Assembly: GCF_030499515.1 (NCBI RefSeq)
Contig: NZ_JASTWJ010000001.1
Location: forward strand, 4,878,001-4,942,000
From: Streptomyces sp. DT2A-34
GTDB taxonomy: Bacteria; Actinomycetota; Actinomycetes; Streptomycetales; Streptomycetaceae
Direction of reading: 5' to 3'
DNA length: 64,000 nt
Shown here: one piece after another, positions 24,684-32,967 of the stretch
Numbering within the stretch: the stretch's first letter is position 1
Layout: the number at the start of each line of letters is the position of its first letter
The notes under the pieces: model-generated
What the model saw: the letters and a program-made list of their open reading frames with translations, nothing else
Databases searched by the model: none
What the model was told of the DNA's origin: nothing
Made by a program: the position numbers and the translations under genes

Positions 24684-25364
24684 ATGCTGCCCCCGCCCCG
24701 CGATCTCCTGCCCGACGTCCTCGTCGTCGGCGCCCGTTACCCGCTCGTCCTGGCCGGCGACTGCGCGGCCCGGGCGCATGACCTCACCGCACGGCATGTG
24801 ACGTCGGTGGAGGTGGCGACCGAGAACCCCGAGCCCATGGACCAGATCGCGGCGATGGTCCGGTTCGGTCTGACGGAACGCGGCTGGCGGGTACGCCCTG
24901 TGGAGACCGACCCGCTCTCCGCCCGCCTGCTCGTCACGGACCCCGACACGGGTGCGGAAGGCACGGTCGACCTGCTGAAGGAGACCTTCTGGCGTCCGCC
25001 GGTGTTGACCGGCCTGGGCCCCGCCCTCTCCCTGGAGGACCTCATCGGCACGAAGGTCCGCGCCCTGACCGACCGCGGTGCCGCGCGCGACGTGGTCCAC
25101 ATCTACCTGGCCGCGGCCCACTGGAGCTACCCCGACCTGGAGGAACTCGGCCGCCGCCACGCCTGGGACGACCTCGACCTGGCGGATCTCCAGTCCCGTC
25201 TGGAGGCCACGGAGCTGCTGGACGACCGGGAGTTCACCGCGCGGGGTCTCGACGAGGAGTTGGTGCCGGTGCTCCGCCGGTGGGTTCGGGCATGGGCGGA
25301 CGACATCGCGGAACGGCTGCTGGAGGAGGAGGCGCTCAGGCCGCCGGCGGATGCGGATGAGTGA
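24684..25364 (+). CDS. AbiEii/AbiGii-like nucleotidyltransferase-fold protein, orphan and degenerate
   Basis: 226 residues. The layout matches the AbiEii/AbiGii toxin family: VLAGDCAARAHDLTARHVTSVEVAT at the active-site strand, LLVTDPDTGAEGTVDLL in the middle, then LEDLIGTKVRALTDRGAARDVVHIY (family KL.AL..R...RD). The usual GG is GD here and the Asp-x-Asp metal pair appears as Ser-x-Glu, so nucleotidyl transfer may be lost. No AbiEi-like antitoxin gene lies on either side. The gene follows a recombination-like junction. ATG 24684 is about 10 nt after GATAAT, so it may be leaderless. Confidence 0.7.
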   Translation: MLPPPRDLLPDVLVVGARYPLVLAGDCAARAHDLTARHVTSVEVATENPEPMDQIAAMVRFGLTERGWRVRPVETDPLSARLLVTDPDTGAEGTVDLLKETFWRPPVLTGLGPALSLEDLIGTKVRALTDRGAARDVVHIYLAAAHWSYPDLEELGRRHAWDDLDLADLQSRLEATELLDDREFTARGLDEELVPVLRRWVRAWADDIAERLLEEEALRPPADADE

Positions 25365-25416
25365 CGGCCCGCCCCGGTCCGACCACAGACCCCACTGTTA
25401 GCATCCGCCCACTTGT

Positions 25417-25436
25417 GCGAGGGCGTGGGCTCTCGC
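25417..25436 (+). promoter_or_regulatory. 5' leader hairpin of the first FG-GAP gene
   Basis: GCGAGGGC pairs with GCTCTCGC (one G-U) around a GTGG tetraloop. A TAGCAT -10-like hexamer (25399-25404) lies 12 nt upstream, and GGGGAGGG (ribosome binding site) follows the stem immediately. The same layout recurs at 28119-28140. Confidence 0.6.
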
Positions 25437-25452
25437 GGGGAGGGAAGAACCC

Positions 25453-27984
25453 GTGGGCAGATACGCCCCCAGCCGTGGCCGGGGGGCCGCGGCCGCCGCT
25501 GTCGTCGCGCTCGTCGTCGCCGGGACGGGCGCGTTGCCGTCGGCGGCGTCCGCCGCGGAGCTCACCCCCTGGCAGACCGGAAGCCAGATGGTCTTCACGG
25601 ACCAGGACACGGCCGTGCTCGATGTCGCCATCGCCGCCGACGGCTCCGCCGTGACCCTGTGGAACCAGGGGGATCCACAGGGCGGTGGATCCCGGCATCT
25701 GTACGCGACGGTCGACGACGACCCGGACACCGGTCTCCACGCCAGTCGGTCGCAGGAACTCACCGTCACGCCCACCGAGCGCGGCGAGGCTCGGCTGCTG
25801 ACCACCGCGAACGGCGGCATCTTCGCGCTGTGGACCGAGTTCCCGAACGAGACCGCTCCCGGCTCGGGATCCGCCGAGAGCCGTCTCGTGAGCGCGAAGT
25901 ACCTGACCGACCAGGGCGGTTGGAGCCGGCCGGTCGAGGTCGTCTCCGCCGACCAGGCCGTGGACGTCCACGACATCGATTTGGCCGAGGGCCCGGACGG
26001 CACCGTCACCGCCGTGTGGTCGGCCCGCGCCTCGGCCTCCGCGCCGTACGAGATCGGCACCGCCGTCCGCGCCGCCGACGGCACCTGGTCCGGCCCGGTC
26101 CGGCTCAGCACCGTCGCGGCCGAGGCCGGCGGCGAGGCCGCCGACGCGCCGTCCGTCGTCGTGGACGCGGCGGGCGTGACGACCGTCGCCTACCGGCAGT
26201 GGAACGCCGGGCTCGGCTCCGTCCGTACGGTGTCCCGCGCGGCCGGCGCCGCCGACTGGTCCGCCCCCGTGCGCGTCACCGACGAGACCGAGTCGAACAG
26301 CGGGCCCGAGCCGGGCGCGGGCGACGACGGTGCGCTGACCCTGGTCTGGCGTGCGGGCGGCTCGATCCTCAGCGCCACCCGCGCCGCCTCCGCCACCACG
26401 TGGGGCGCCACCGAGACCGTGACCGGCACCGACAGCCTCGTCGACACTCCCGAGCCGCTCGTCGCCCCGGACGGTGACGTCACGCTCGTCTGGGTCGACC
26501 ACACCTCGGCGTTCGGCACCCGCACCGCCACGCGCACCAACGGCACCTGGTCGTCCGTGCGCACGCTCTCGACGGCATACGTGCCCGAGCAGTACGACTC
26601 GACGATCGGTCCGGACGGTGTCGTACGCGCCATCTGGACCCAGAACCACGGCTCGACCGGGAAGCGCGAGCTGTACACGGCCACCCGTACCGGCGACGCC
26701 TGGAGCACGTCCGAGGCGCTCTCCGACGACGCCCAGGAATCCGTGTACGGCCAGGTCGCGGCCGGTGCCGACGGTGCTGCCGTCGCCGTGTTCTCGGGGC
26801 TCGCCGACACGGACGACGACGGTGACGGCGACGTCTGGAGGACCTATGGAGCCCGTACGGCGTGGCCCTTGCTGAGCCTCGCCCAGGCGACCTGGCCGAA
26901 CACGGCGGCCCTGCGCGGAACCACCGCCTCCAGCAGCGCGTGGGCCCCTGAGTTCGAGATCAACCGCCCGGCCGTCTCCTGGAGCCTCACGCTCACCGAC
27001 ACCGCCGGCCGGACCGTCCGCACCCTCACCGGCACCCCGGACGGCCGGACCATCGCACCGGTCTGGAACGGCCGCACCACCTCCGGGGGTTACGCCCCCA
27101 ACGGCCTCCTGCGCTGGAAGCTGTCCGCCACCGCGGAGGAGGGCGACAGCCCTGTCGTGCTCGAGACCGGCACGGTCACCGTCACCGGCGGCGCCGCCGT
27201 CCCCCGCGACTTCGGCGGCGCCTCCGCCACCCCCGACGGCACCGGCGACCTCCTCACCCTCAACTCCTCCGGCGCTCTGACCTGGCAGTTCGGCAAGGCG
27301 TCCACGGGCACCCTGTCCGGCAAGGTCAGCGGCAGCGGTTGGGCCACCACCATCAAGGCGGTGCCGATCGGGGACCTGAGCGGCGACCGCTGCAACGACG
27401 TCCTCGTGCGGTACAGCAGCGGCGCGCTGCGGCTGTACAAGCCGGGCTGCGGCAAGGCGGTGACACCCTCGACGTCGTACACCACGCTCGCCACCAGCGG
27501 CTGGACCCAGTACAACGTCCTGACCTCGCCCGGTGACGTGAGCGGTGACGGACGGCCCGACCTGATCGCACGCAACTCCTCCACCGGAGCCGTGTACCTC
27601 TACAAGGGCACCAGCACCGGCAAGCCGGCCGCTCGCGTCAAGCTGTACGACAACTGGAAGGGCTACAAGAAGATCGTCGGCGTCGGCGACATCACCGGCG
27701 ACGGCATCGGCGACCTCCTCGCGCAGGACTCGTCCGACACCCTGTACCGCTACAACGGCACCGGCAGCGGCACCTTCAAGGCCCGCACCAAGGTGTTCGC
27801 CGACTGGGGCGGCTCGTACAACGTCGTGGTGGGCGCCGGGGACATCACCGGCGACGGCAAGGCCGACCTGGTCTCCCGCGACACCAGCGGCAACCTCTAC
27901 CGCAACAACGGCGACGGCAAGGGATCCTTCGGCTCCCGTACGCGGATCGCCACCGGATGGAGCGGCTACAAGAGCGTCTCCTGA
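25453..27984 (+). CDS. Secreted FG-GAP/VCBS repeat protein 1
   Basis: 843 residues, exported by a Sec-like signal (GRGAAAAAVVALVVAGTGALPSAASA). The N-terminal half is a beta-propeller-like region of repeated strands (GTVTAVWSARAS, GDVTLVWVD). A FlgD-type Ig segment follows (TDTAGRTVRTLTG...VWNGRTTSGGYAPNG). The C-terminal 250 residues carry FG-GAP/VCBS repeats with Ca-binding DxDGxxD loops (GDVSGDGRPDL, GDITGDGIGDL, GDITGDGKADL). The role is extracellular; ligand unknown. GTG 25453 has GGGGAGGG at 8-nt spacing. The paralogue at 28156 shares the leader and the C-terminal domain almost residue by residue. Confidence 0.82.
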   Translation: MGRYAPSRGRGAAAAAVVALVVAGTGALPSAASAAELTPWQTGSQMVFTDQDTAVLDVAIAADGSAVTLWNQGDPQGGGSRHLYATVDDDPDTGLHASRSQELTVTPTERGEARLLTTANGGIFALWTEFPNETAPGSGSAESRLVSAKYLTDQGGWSRPVEVVSADQAVDVHDIDLAEGPDGTVTAVWSARASASAPYEIGTAVRAADGTWSGPVRLSTVAAEAGGEAADAPSVVVDAAGVTTVAYRQWNAGLGSVRTVSRAAGAADWSAPVRVTDETESNSGPEPGAGDDGALTLVWRAGGSILSATRAASATTWGATETVTGTDSLVDTPEPLVAPDGDVTLVWVDHTSAFGTRTATRTNGTWSSVRTLSTAYVPEQYDSTIGPDGVVRAIWTQNHGSTGKRELYTATRTGDAWSTSEALSDDAQESVYGQVAAGADGAAVAVFSGLADTDDDGDGDVWRTYGARTAWPLLSLAQATWPNTAALRGTTASSSAWAPEFEINRPAVSWSLTLTDTAGRTVRTLTGTPDGRTIAPVWNGRTTSGGYAPNGLLRWKLSATAEEGDSPVVLETGTVTVTGGAAVPRDFGGASATPDGTGDLLTLNSSGALTWQFGKASTGTLSGKVSGSGWATTIKAVPIGDLSGDRCNDVLVRYSSGALRLYKPGCGKAVTPSTSYTTLATSGWTQYNVLTSPGDVSGDGRPDLIARNSSTGAVYLYKGTSTGKPAARVKLYDNWKGYKKIVGVGDITGDGIGDLLAQDSSDTLYRYNGTGSGTFKARTKVFADWGGSYNVVVGAGDITGDGKADLVSRDTSGNLYRNNGDGKGSFGSRTRIATGWSGYKSVS

Positions 27985-28010
27985 CGGTCCGCCATATCCG
28001 CGACATCGCC

Positions 28011-28044
28011 AGGGCGCCCGGGACTTCACGGTCTCGGGCGCTCT
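28011..28044 (+). terminator. Terminator between the two FG-GAP genes
   Basis: AGGGCGCCCGGGAC pairs with GTCTCGGGCGCTCT over 14 positions (two wobbles) with a 6-nt loop, 27 bp after the stop of the first gene. Confidence 0.75.
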
Positions 28045-28118
28045 GCCTTCCGGGGCGTCGGGCCGTGCGGGGAGTAGCGCCGGTGACACCGGCCACCCTG
28101 GTACGATCCGGCCACTTG

Positions 28119-28140
28119 TGCGAGGGCGGGGACCCTCGCA
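28119..28140 (+). promoter_or_regulatory. 5' leader hairpin of the second FG-GAP gene
   Basis: TGCGAGGG pairs perfectly with CCCTCGCA. TACGAT (28102-28107) is 12 nt upstream and GGGGAGGG directly follows, just as at 25417. Differences from the first copy keep the stem paired, for instance a G-U replaced by G-C. Confidence 0.6.
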
Positions 28141-28155
28141 GGGGAGGGAACTCAC

Positions 28156-31100
28156 GTGGGCAGACACGCCCCGAGACGGGGCGGGTCCGCCGTCCTCGTC
28201 TCCGCGCTCGCGGTCGCCGTAGCGGCCGGATCCATCACCTTTTTCTCCGGTACCGAGGGCGGCGGCACCGCGCAGGCCGCCACGACGGCCGCCGTATCGG
28301 CCGCCGGGACCACCGAGATCGTCCTGGACGATCCACGCAACGACACCACCCGCTCCGACCGGCTCCTCTCGGCCGGCGAGACCGGGTTCCTGCACCGCCA
28401 GGCCGGGGTCGCGGGGCTGCTGTGGACGGACTACGACGACGGCACGACCGTCACCGTCGAGGGCCCGTCCGGCGTCTACAAGCCGACGACCACCAGCTGC
28501 TACGACATCTCCGCGCGCTGCGCCTCGGGCATGTACGGGCAGGCCACCGACACCGTGGCGCTGCCGCACACCACCTACACCGACCCGGTGTCGCTGTGGC
28601 GCCCGGACGGCAGCGCGCTGCGGACCGTCGACACGGGGTCCACCGACACCTACGTCGGGACGTACGGCGACACGGTCGTCGCGGCCGACTTCCGGGGGTC
28701 CTTCGACGGCCAGAGCTTCGACGGCACCTGGCTGCACCTCTTCGACCTCGTCGACGGCGAGACGCGGCAGCGCCCGGTGACCGGCTATCCGTCCCAGCAG
28801 TCCTGGTGGACGGACAATCCCCGCACCGGCGACGAGACCGGCATGCTGCTAGCCCACCCCAACCCCGACGGGATCGGCGGCGTCGAGTCGTACTCCGTCG
28901 GCTATGTGGACTTCGCCACCGCGCAGTTCACCACCGTCTTCACCGATCTGCCCACCAAGCCCGAGCTCGTCCTCACCGACGACCGCATCGGCTGGTACAC
29001 CGTCACCGGCGGCCTGCACCTGAAGCCGCGCGCCGACCTCACCGCCGAGGAGACGGTGCCGGTGCCCGCCGGGTTCGCGGGAGACGGCTACCCCACCCTC
29101 GTCGGCGACTGGCTCGTCATCACCTCCGCCAGCCGGGTGTACGCCGTGTCCCTGACCGACGGCACCAACAAGACGCTGCTGACCAGGTCGTACGGCACCC
29201 CGCTGGCCACCCCCGACGGCAACGCCCTCGTCACCGGCGGCACCGGCGCCGCCGACTGGTGGGTCCAGCGGGTGTCGATCGGCGCCGACGGTGCCCCGCA
29301 GCTGAAGAAGCTGTACAAGGTCGCGCCGTACGAGAACGCCAAGACCGGACTCGCGCTCAGCCGCGGCAGTCTGCGCGTCGCGGAGGACAACCCGAGCAGC
29401 GGCTCCGACACGACCTCGCTGCGCACGCTCACCACGAACGGCAGCACCGAACTCACCGCGTCCACCGCCACGGACAGCGCCTCGATCAGCCCGGAGTGCC
29501 CCTACCCGGGCGCCACCTGCTCGGCACTGTGGGGCATGCACGACGGGGACAGTGCCAGGGACGTCTATCTCGACACGTACTACGACAGCGACGAGGGCGG
29601 CAGCGGCCTGGAGCACGCGGACGCGCTGGTCTCCATCGGCGGCCATCGCCTGGAGTTCCACACCGAGGCCGGCGCCATCGTGGACGTCTCCGACGACTAC
29701 GCCGTCTACAACTCCGGCGGCGCCACCCCGGCGCAGTACGTCGGCGAGTTCGGCCAGGGACAGCGGCTGAAGCGCTCCCTCCGCGCCGCCGCCCTGAACG
29801 GTCCCACCCTGTGGAGCGCCACCACGACCGCCGGCAAGCTGACCTCGTACAGCCTCACCGAGAACAGGACCCTCGCCACGGTGACGGTCCCGGGCCTCGC
29901 CTGCGTGCCGAGCGAGCTGCAGGCGGCGGGCCGCTGGCTGTACTGGGCGTGCGGAACCGCTTCGGCCGGGGTGTACGACACCAAGACCGGTACGGCGCGG
30001 TCGGTGACCCCCGGTGACGTCCTCCTCGGCGACGGCTTCACCGTCCGCCACGACCATGGCGCCGACCAGCTGGTCCTGACCGAGGCGGCCACGGGCGACA
30101 CCCGGGTGCTCGCGTCCGGGCTGCCCGACACGGGCCTCGCCGAGGACCGCCGCTTCCGCTGGACGGTCGACGAGTACACGGGCCTGGTCGCCTGGTTCGA
30201 CACGTACGAGCAGACGCACGTCGCCACGACCGGCGTCACCCCGTCCGCGCCGACGGCCCTGCACACGGACGCCGAGAGCTCCGCGTATCCGCCCGGCTCG
30301 GATCCCTGGAACGGCCTGTGGTTCCTGTCCCGCCCGGTCACCTCCTGGTCCCTCACCCTCACCTCGGTCCAGAGCGGCGCGGGCGGCAAGGCGACCCGCG
30401 CGATCAGCGGCGGCGCGAGCACGGGCCTGGTGGAGGCGGCCTGGGACGGCAGGACGGCGAGCGGGGGCTACTTCCCGAACGGCGGGTTCACCTGGACCCT
30501 CAGGGCGACCGGCCTCGGCACCTCCACCGCGGCCACGGTCACCAGCGGCGAGGGGTACCTCATGCGGGGTGCCGCCGTACGCCGCGACTTCACCAGCCCC
30601 GACGGGCCCGACGGCCGCGGCGACCTGCTCACCCTGAGCTCCTCCGGCGGCCTGACCTTCCACAGCGGCACCGGCACGGGCAAGGTCAACTCCAAGTACA
30701 CCGGCACCGGCTGGCCCACCACCGTCACGGCCGTCCCCTTCGGCGACCTGAGCGGCGACCTGAGCGGCGACCGCTGCAACGACGTCCTCGTGCGCTACAG
30801 CAGCGGCGCCCTGCGCCTGTACAAGCCGGGCTGCGGTGCGGCGGTCAAGCCGTCGACGTCGTACACGACCCTCGCGAGCAGCGGCTGGACCCAGTACAAC
30901 GCGCTCACCTCGCCCGGTGACGTGAGCGGTGACGGACGGCCGGACCTGATCGTCCGCCAGGCGTCCACCGGCACGGTCTACCTCTACAAGGGCACGAGCA
31001 CCGGCAAGCTGGCCGCCCGCGTGAAGCTGTACGACAACTGGAAGGGCTACCGGAAGATCGTCGGCGTCGGCGACATCACCGGCGACGGCAGGCCCGACCT

Positions 31101-31368
31101 GCTCGCCCAGGACACCGCGAACACCCTGTGGCGCTACAACGGCAAGGGCGACGGCACCTTCGCCGCCCGTGTGAAGGTGTTCGCCGACTGGGGCGGCAGC
31201 TACAACGTCGTCGTCGGCATCGGCGACATCACGGACGACGGCCGCCCGGACCTCGTCTCCCGCGACACCAGCGGCAACGTGTGGCGCAACAGCGGGGACG
31301 GGAAGGGGTCCTTCGGCTCGCGGGTCAAGATCGCGACCGGGTGGAGCGGGTACAGGTCCCTGACGTGA
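28156..31368 (+). CDS. Secreted FG-GAP/VCBS repeat protein 2
   Basis: 1070 residues. The signal peptide (SAVLVSALAVAVAAGSITFFSG, Ala-rich cleavage region) leads into a large propeller-like N-terminal region of about 650 residues, unlike that of protein 1. A FlgD-type segment (WDGRTASGGYFPNGGF) follows. The FG-GAP tail is nearly identical to protein 1 (RCNDVLVRYSSGALRLYKPGCG, DNWKGYRKIVGVGDITGDG). A 12-bp in-frame duplication gives GDLSGDLSGD just before it. Two Cys pairs in the N-terminal part suggest extracellular disulfides. The stop lies inside the first of three 32-bp tandem repeats. Confidence 0.82.
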   Translation: MGRHAPRRGGSAVLVSALAVAVAAGSITFFSGTEGGGTAQAATTAAVSAAGTTEIVLDDPRNDTTRSDRLLSAGETGFLHRQAGVAGLLWTDYDDGTTVTVEGPSGVYKPTTTSCYDISARCASGMYGQATDTVALPHTTYTDPVSLWRPDGSALRTVDTGSTDTYVGTYGDTVVAADFRGSFDGQSFDGTWLHLFDLVDGETRQRPVTGYPSQQSWWTDNPRTGDETGMLLAHPNPDGIGGVESYSVGYVDFATAQFTTVFTDLPTKPELVLTDDRIGWYTVTGGLHLKPRADLTAEETVPVPAGFAGDGYPTLVGDWLVITSASRVYAVSLTDGTNKTLLTRSYGTPLATPDGNALVTGGTGAADWWVQRVSIGADGAPQLKKLYKVAPYENAKTGLALSRGSLRVAEDNPSSGSDTTSLRTLTTNGSTELTASTATDSASISPECPYPGATCSALWGMHDGDSARDVYLDTYYDSDEGGSGLEHADALVSIGGHRLEFHTEAGAIVDVSDDYAVYNSGGATPAQYVGEFGQGQRLKRSLRAAALNGPTLWSATTTAGKLTSYSLTENRTLATVTVPGLACVPSELQAAGRWLYWACGTASAGVYDTKTGTARSVTPGDVLLGDGFTVRHDHGADQLVLTEAATGDTRVLASGLPDTGLAEDRRFRWTVDEYTGLVAWFDTYEQTHVATTGVTPSAPTALHTDAESSAYPPGSDPWNGLWFLSRPVTSWSLTLTSVQSGAGGKATRAISGGASTGLVEAAWDGRTASGGYFPNGGFTWTLRATGLGTSTAATVTSGEGYLMRGAAVRRDFTSPDGPDGRGDLLTLSSSGGLTFHSGTGTGKVNSKYTGTGWPTTVTAVPFGDLSGDLSGDRCNDVLVRYSSGALRLYKPGCGAAVKPSTSYTTLASSGWTQYNALTSPGDVSGDGRPDLIVRQASTGTVYLYKGTSTGKLAARVKLYDNWKGYRKIVGVGDITGDGRPDLLAQDTANTLWRYNGKGDGTFAARVKVFADWGGSYNVVVGIGDITDDGRPDLVSRDTSGNVWRNSGDGKGSFGSRVKIATGWSGYRSLT

Positions 31369-31443
31369 CAGGGCGTTGCGGGTACAGGTCCCTGACGTGA
31401 CAGGGCGTTGCGGGTACAGGTCCCTGACCTGACAGGGCGTTGG
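31348..31443 (+). repeat. 32-bp tandem repeat (3 units) spanning the stop codon
   Basis: Units start at 31348, 31380 and 31412. Each contains a CCCTG...CAGGG hairpin. The first two are identical and the third has two changes. The first unit encodes the last residues (YRSLT) and the TGA of the FG-GAP gene, so the gene end has been duplicated. Confidence 0.9.
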
Positions 31444-31446
31444 TGG

Positions 31447-31474
31447 AGGGGGCGGTCCTTCGGGGCCGCCCCCT
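31447..31474. terminator. Terminator with UUCG loop between convergent genes
   Basis: AGGGGGCGGTCC pairs with GGGGCCGCCCCCT around a TTCG tetraloop. It lies between the second FG-GAP gene and the convergent MFS gene. Confidence 0.8.
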
Positions 31475-31481
31475 TCCGCGT

Positions 31482-32801
31482 TCACGCCCGCGTCGTCGCC
31501 GTCTCCGGGGCCGGCACGGCCGCCGTCCGCGACCGGCGGATGAACGCCACGCCGCACACCGCGAGGACGGAGGCCGCGGAGAGGGTGTACAGGCCCCCGT
31601 TCGTGCTGCCCGTGGTGTCCTGCAGATAGCCGAAGAGGGTCGGCGAGACGAAACCGCCCAGATTTCCCAGGGAGTTGACCAGGGCGAGCCCGGGCGCCGC
31701 GATCTTCAGGTCGAGCCCCGACTGGGCCATCGGCCAGAACAGCGTGGCCGCGCACTTCCCGCCGACCGCGGCCAGCGTGAGGGCGGCGAGGCCGAACCAG
31801 GGGGAGCCGAGGGTGGCCAGGAAGGTGCCCGCCGCGGACAGGACGAGGGCGATCGCCAGGTACGGGCGGCGGTCCGGGGCCCGGTCGGTGAAGTGGGCCA
31901 TCGTGTACATCGCGATCACCGCGCAGATCCACGGCACGGCCGTGAGCAGCCCGACCTCGAAGGACGACAGCCCGCCGATGTCGTCGACCAGGCTCGGCAG
32001 CCAGAAGGTGATCGCGTACCCGGTGAGGGCCATCGCGAAGAACACCGTGGTCAGCAGGGCGACCTGGGGATGGAGGATCAGCTTCAGCCGGGACGTCCTG
32101 GGCGCACGGTCACGCGCCTCCTTGTCCCGGGCCACCGCTTCGCTGAGCGCGTCCCTCTCCTCCTGGGTGAGCCAACGGGCGTCCTGGATACGGGAGACGA
32201 GGAAGAAGCCGGCGATGAATCCGACCAGGATCGAGAAGACCCCCTCCAGCGCGAACATCCAGCGCCAGCCGGCGATCCCGCCCGCCCCGTGCAGTTCCAG
32301 CAGCGCGCCGGTGATGGGCCCGGTCACGATGTACGCGGTGGCCGAACCGCCCAGGAAGATCGCGCTCGCCCGGCCCCGGCTGGAGTCCGGCAGCCACTGG
32401 GTGAAGTAGAGGAGCACACCGGGGAAGAAGCCGGCCTCCGCGACGCCGAGGAGGAAGCGCAGGCCGTAGAACATCCACACGTTGTGGATAAAGCACATGG
32501 CCACGATCACCGCGCCCCAGGTGATCATGATGCGGGTCAGCCAGACCCGGGCGCCGAACCGCTCTAGGAGCATGTTGCTGGGGACCTCGAACAGGGCGTA
32601 CCCGATGAAGAACAGCCCGGCGCCGAGGCCGTACGCCGTGGCGCTCACCCCGACGTCGGCCCTGAGTTCGTCCTGGACGAAGCCGACGTTCGTCCGGTCC
32701 ATCTGGTTGACCAGCAACATCAGGACGAGGATCGGCAGCATCCGGCGCAGGAACTTGCCGACCGCGCGGCGTTCGGCGTCGGGTACCACGGCTTCCGACA
32801 T
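31482..32801 (-). CDS. MFS transporter, anion:cation symporter-like
   Basis: 439 residues, twelve membrane helices. Helix 1 carries LVNQMDRTNVGFV, followed by LFFIGYALFEVPSNMLLERFGARVW, which matches the anion:cation symporter/allantoate-tartrate-type MFS group (organic acid importers). ATG 32801 has GAGGGGAG at good spacing. A longer frame from 32825 is less likely. The upstream neighbour on the same strand is a secreted dioxygenase-like gene separated by a terminator, so they are probably separate units. Uptake of an aromatic or dicarboxylic acid is an inference from family only. Confidence 0.85.
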   Translation of the reverse strand: MSEAVVPDAERRAVGKFLRRMLPILVLMLLVNQMDRTNVGFVQDELRADVGVSATAYGLGAGLFFIGYALFEVPSNMLLERFGARVWLTRIMITWGAVIVAMCFIHNVWMFYGLRFLLGVAEAGFFPGVLLYFTQWLPDSSRGRASAIFLGGSATAYIVTGPITGALLELHGAGGIAGWRWMFALEGVFSILVGFIAGFFLVSRIQDARWLTQEERDALSEAVARDKEARDRAPRTSRLKLILHPQVALLTTVFFAMALTGYAITFWLPSLVDDIGGLSSFEVGLLTAVPWICAVIAMYTMAHFTDRAPDRRPYLAIALVLSAAGTFLATLGSPWFGLAALTLAAVGGKCAATLFWPMAQSGLDLKIAAPGLALVNSLGNLGGFVSPTLFGYLQDTTGSTNGGLYTLSAASVLAVCGVAFIRRSRTAAVPAPETATTRA

Positions 32802-32922
32802 CGTTGTCTCCCCTCGGTTGTGCACATACGTGAACTCTCATCACGTACGCGGGTCCGGGGAACGTTACGGAGGCGGGTCTTCCGGGTCAACGGGTTGAGC
32901 AGATGTCCATACATGTGAATGA

Positions 32923-32952
32923 GGGAGGGACGTGCGGACACACGTCCCTCCC
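32923..32952 (-). terminator. Terminator after the secreted dioxygenase-like gene
   Basis: GGGAGGGACGTG pairs with CACGTCCCTCCC over 12 bp with a 6-nt loop, 15 bp beyond the gene's stop. Confidence 0.8.
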
Positions 32953-32967
32953 CGACCACTCTGTCCG

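Noticed and set aside
24684..25364. Active type IV toxin-antitoxin (AbiE) system
   Set aside because: Only an AbiEii-like protein with altered active-site residues is present. No AbiEi-like gene is on either side.
25336..28737. Very long minus-strand open frame antisense to the first FG-GAP gene (and similar ones at 28849-31932, 36505-39432 and 15138-17372)
   Set aside because: These are third-position shadows of GC-rich genes. Their composition is Arg/Gly/Ala/Asp-rich without domains, while the opposite strand has signal peptides and clear family motifs.
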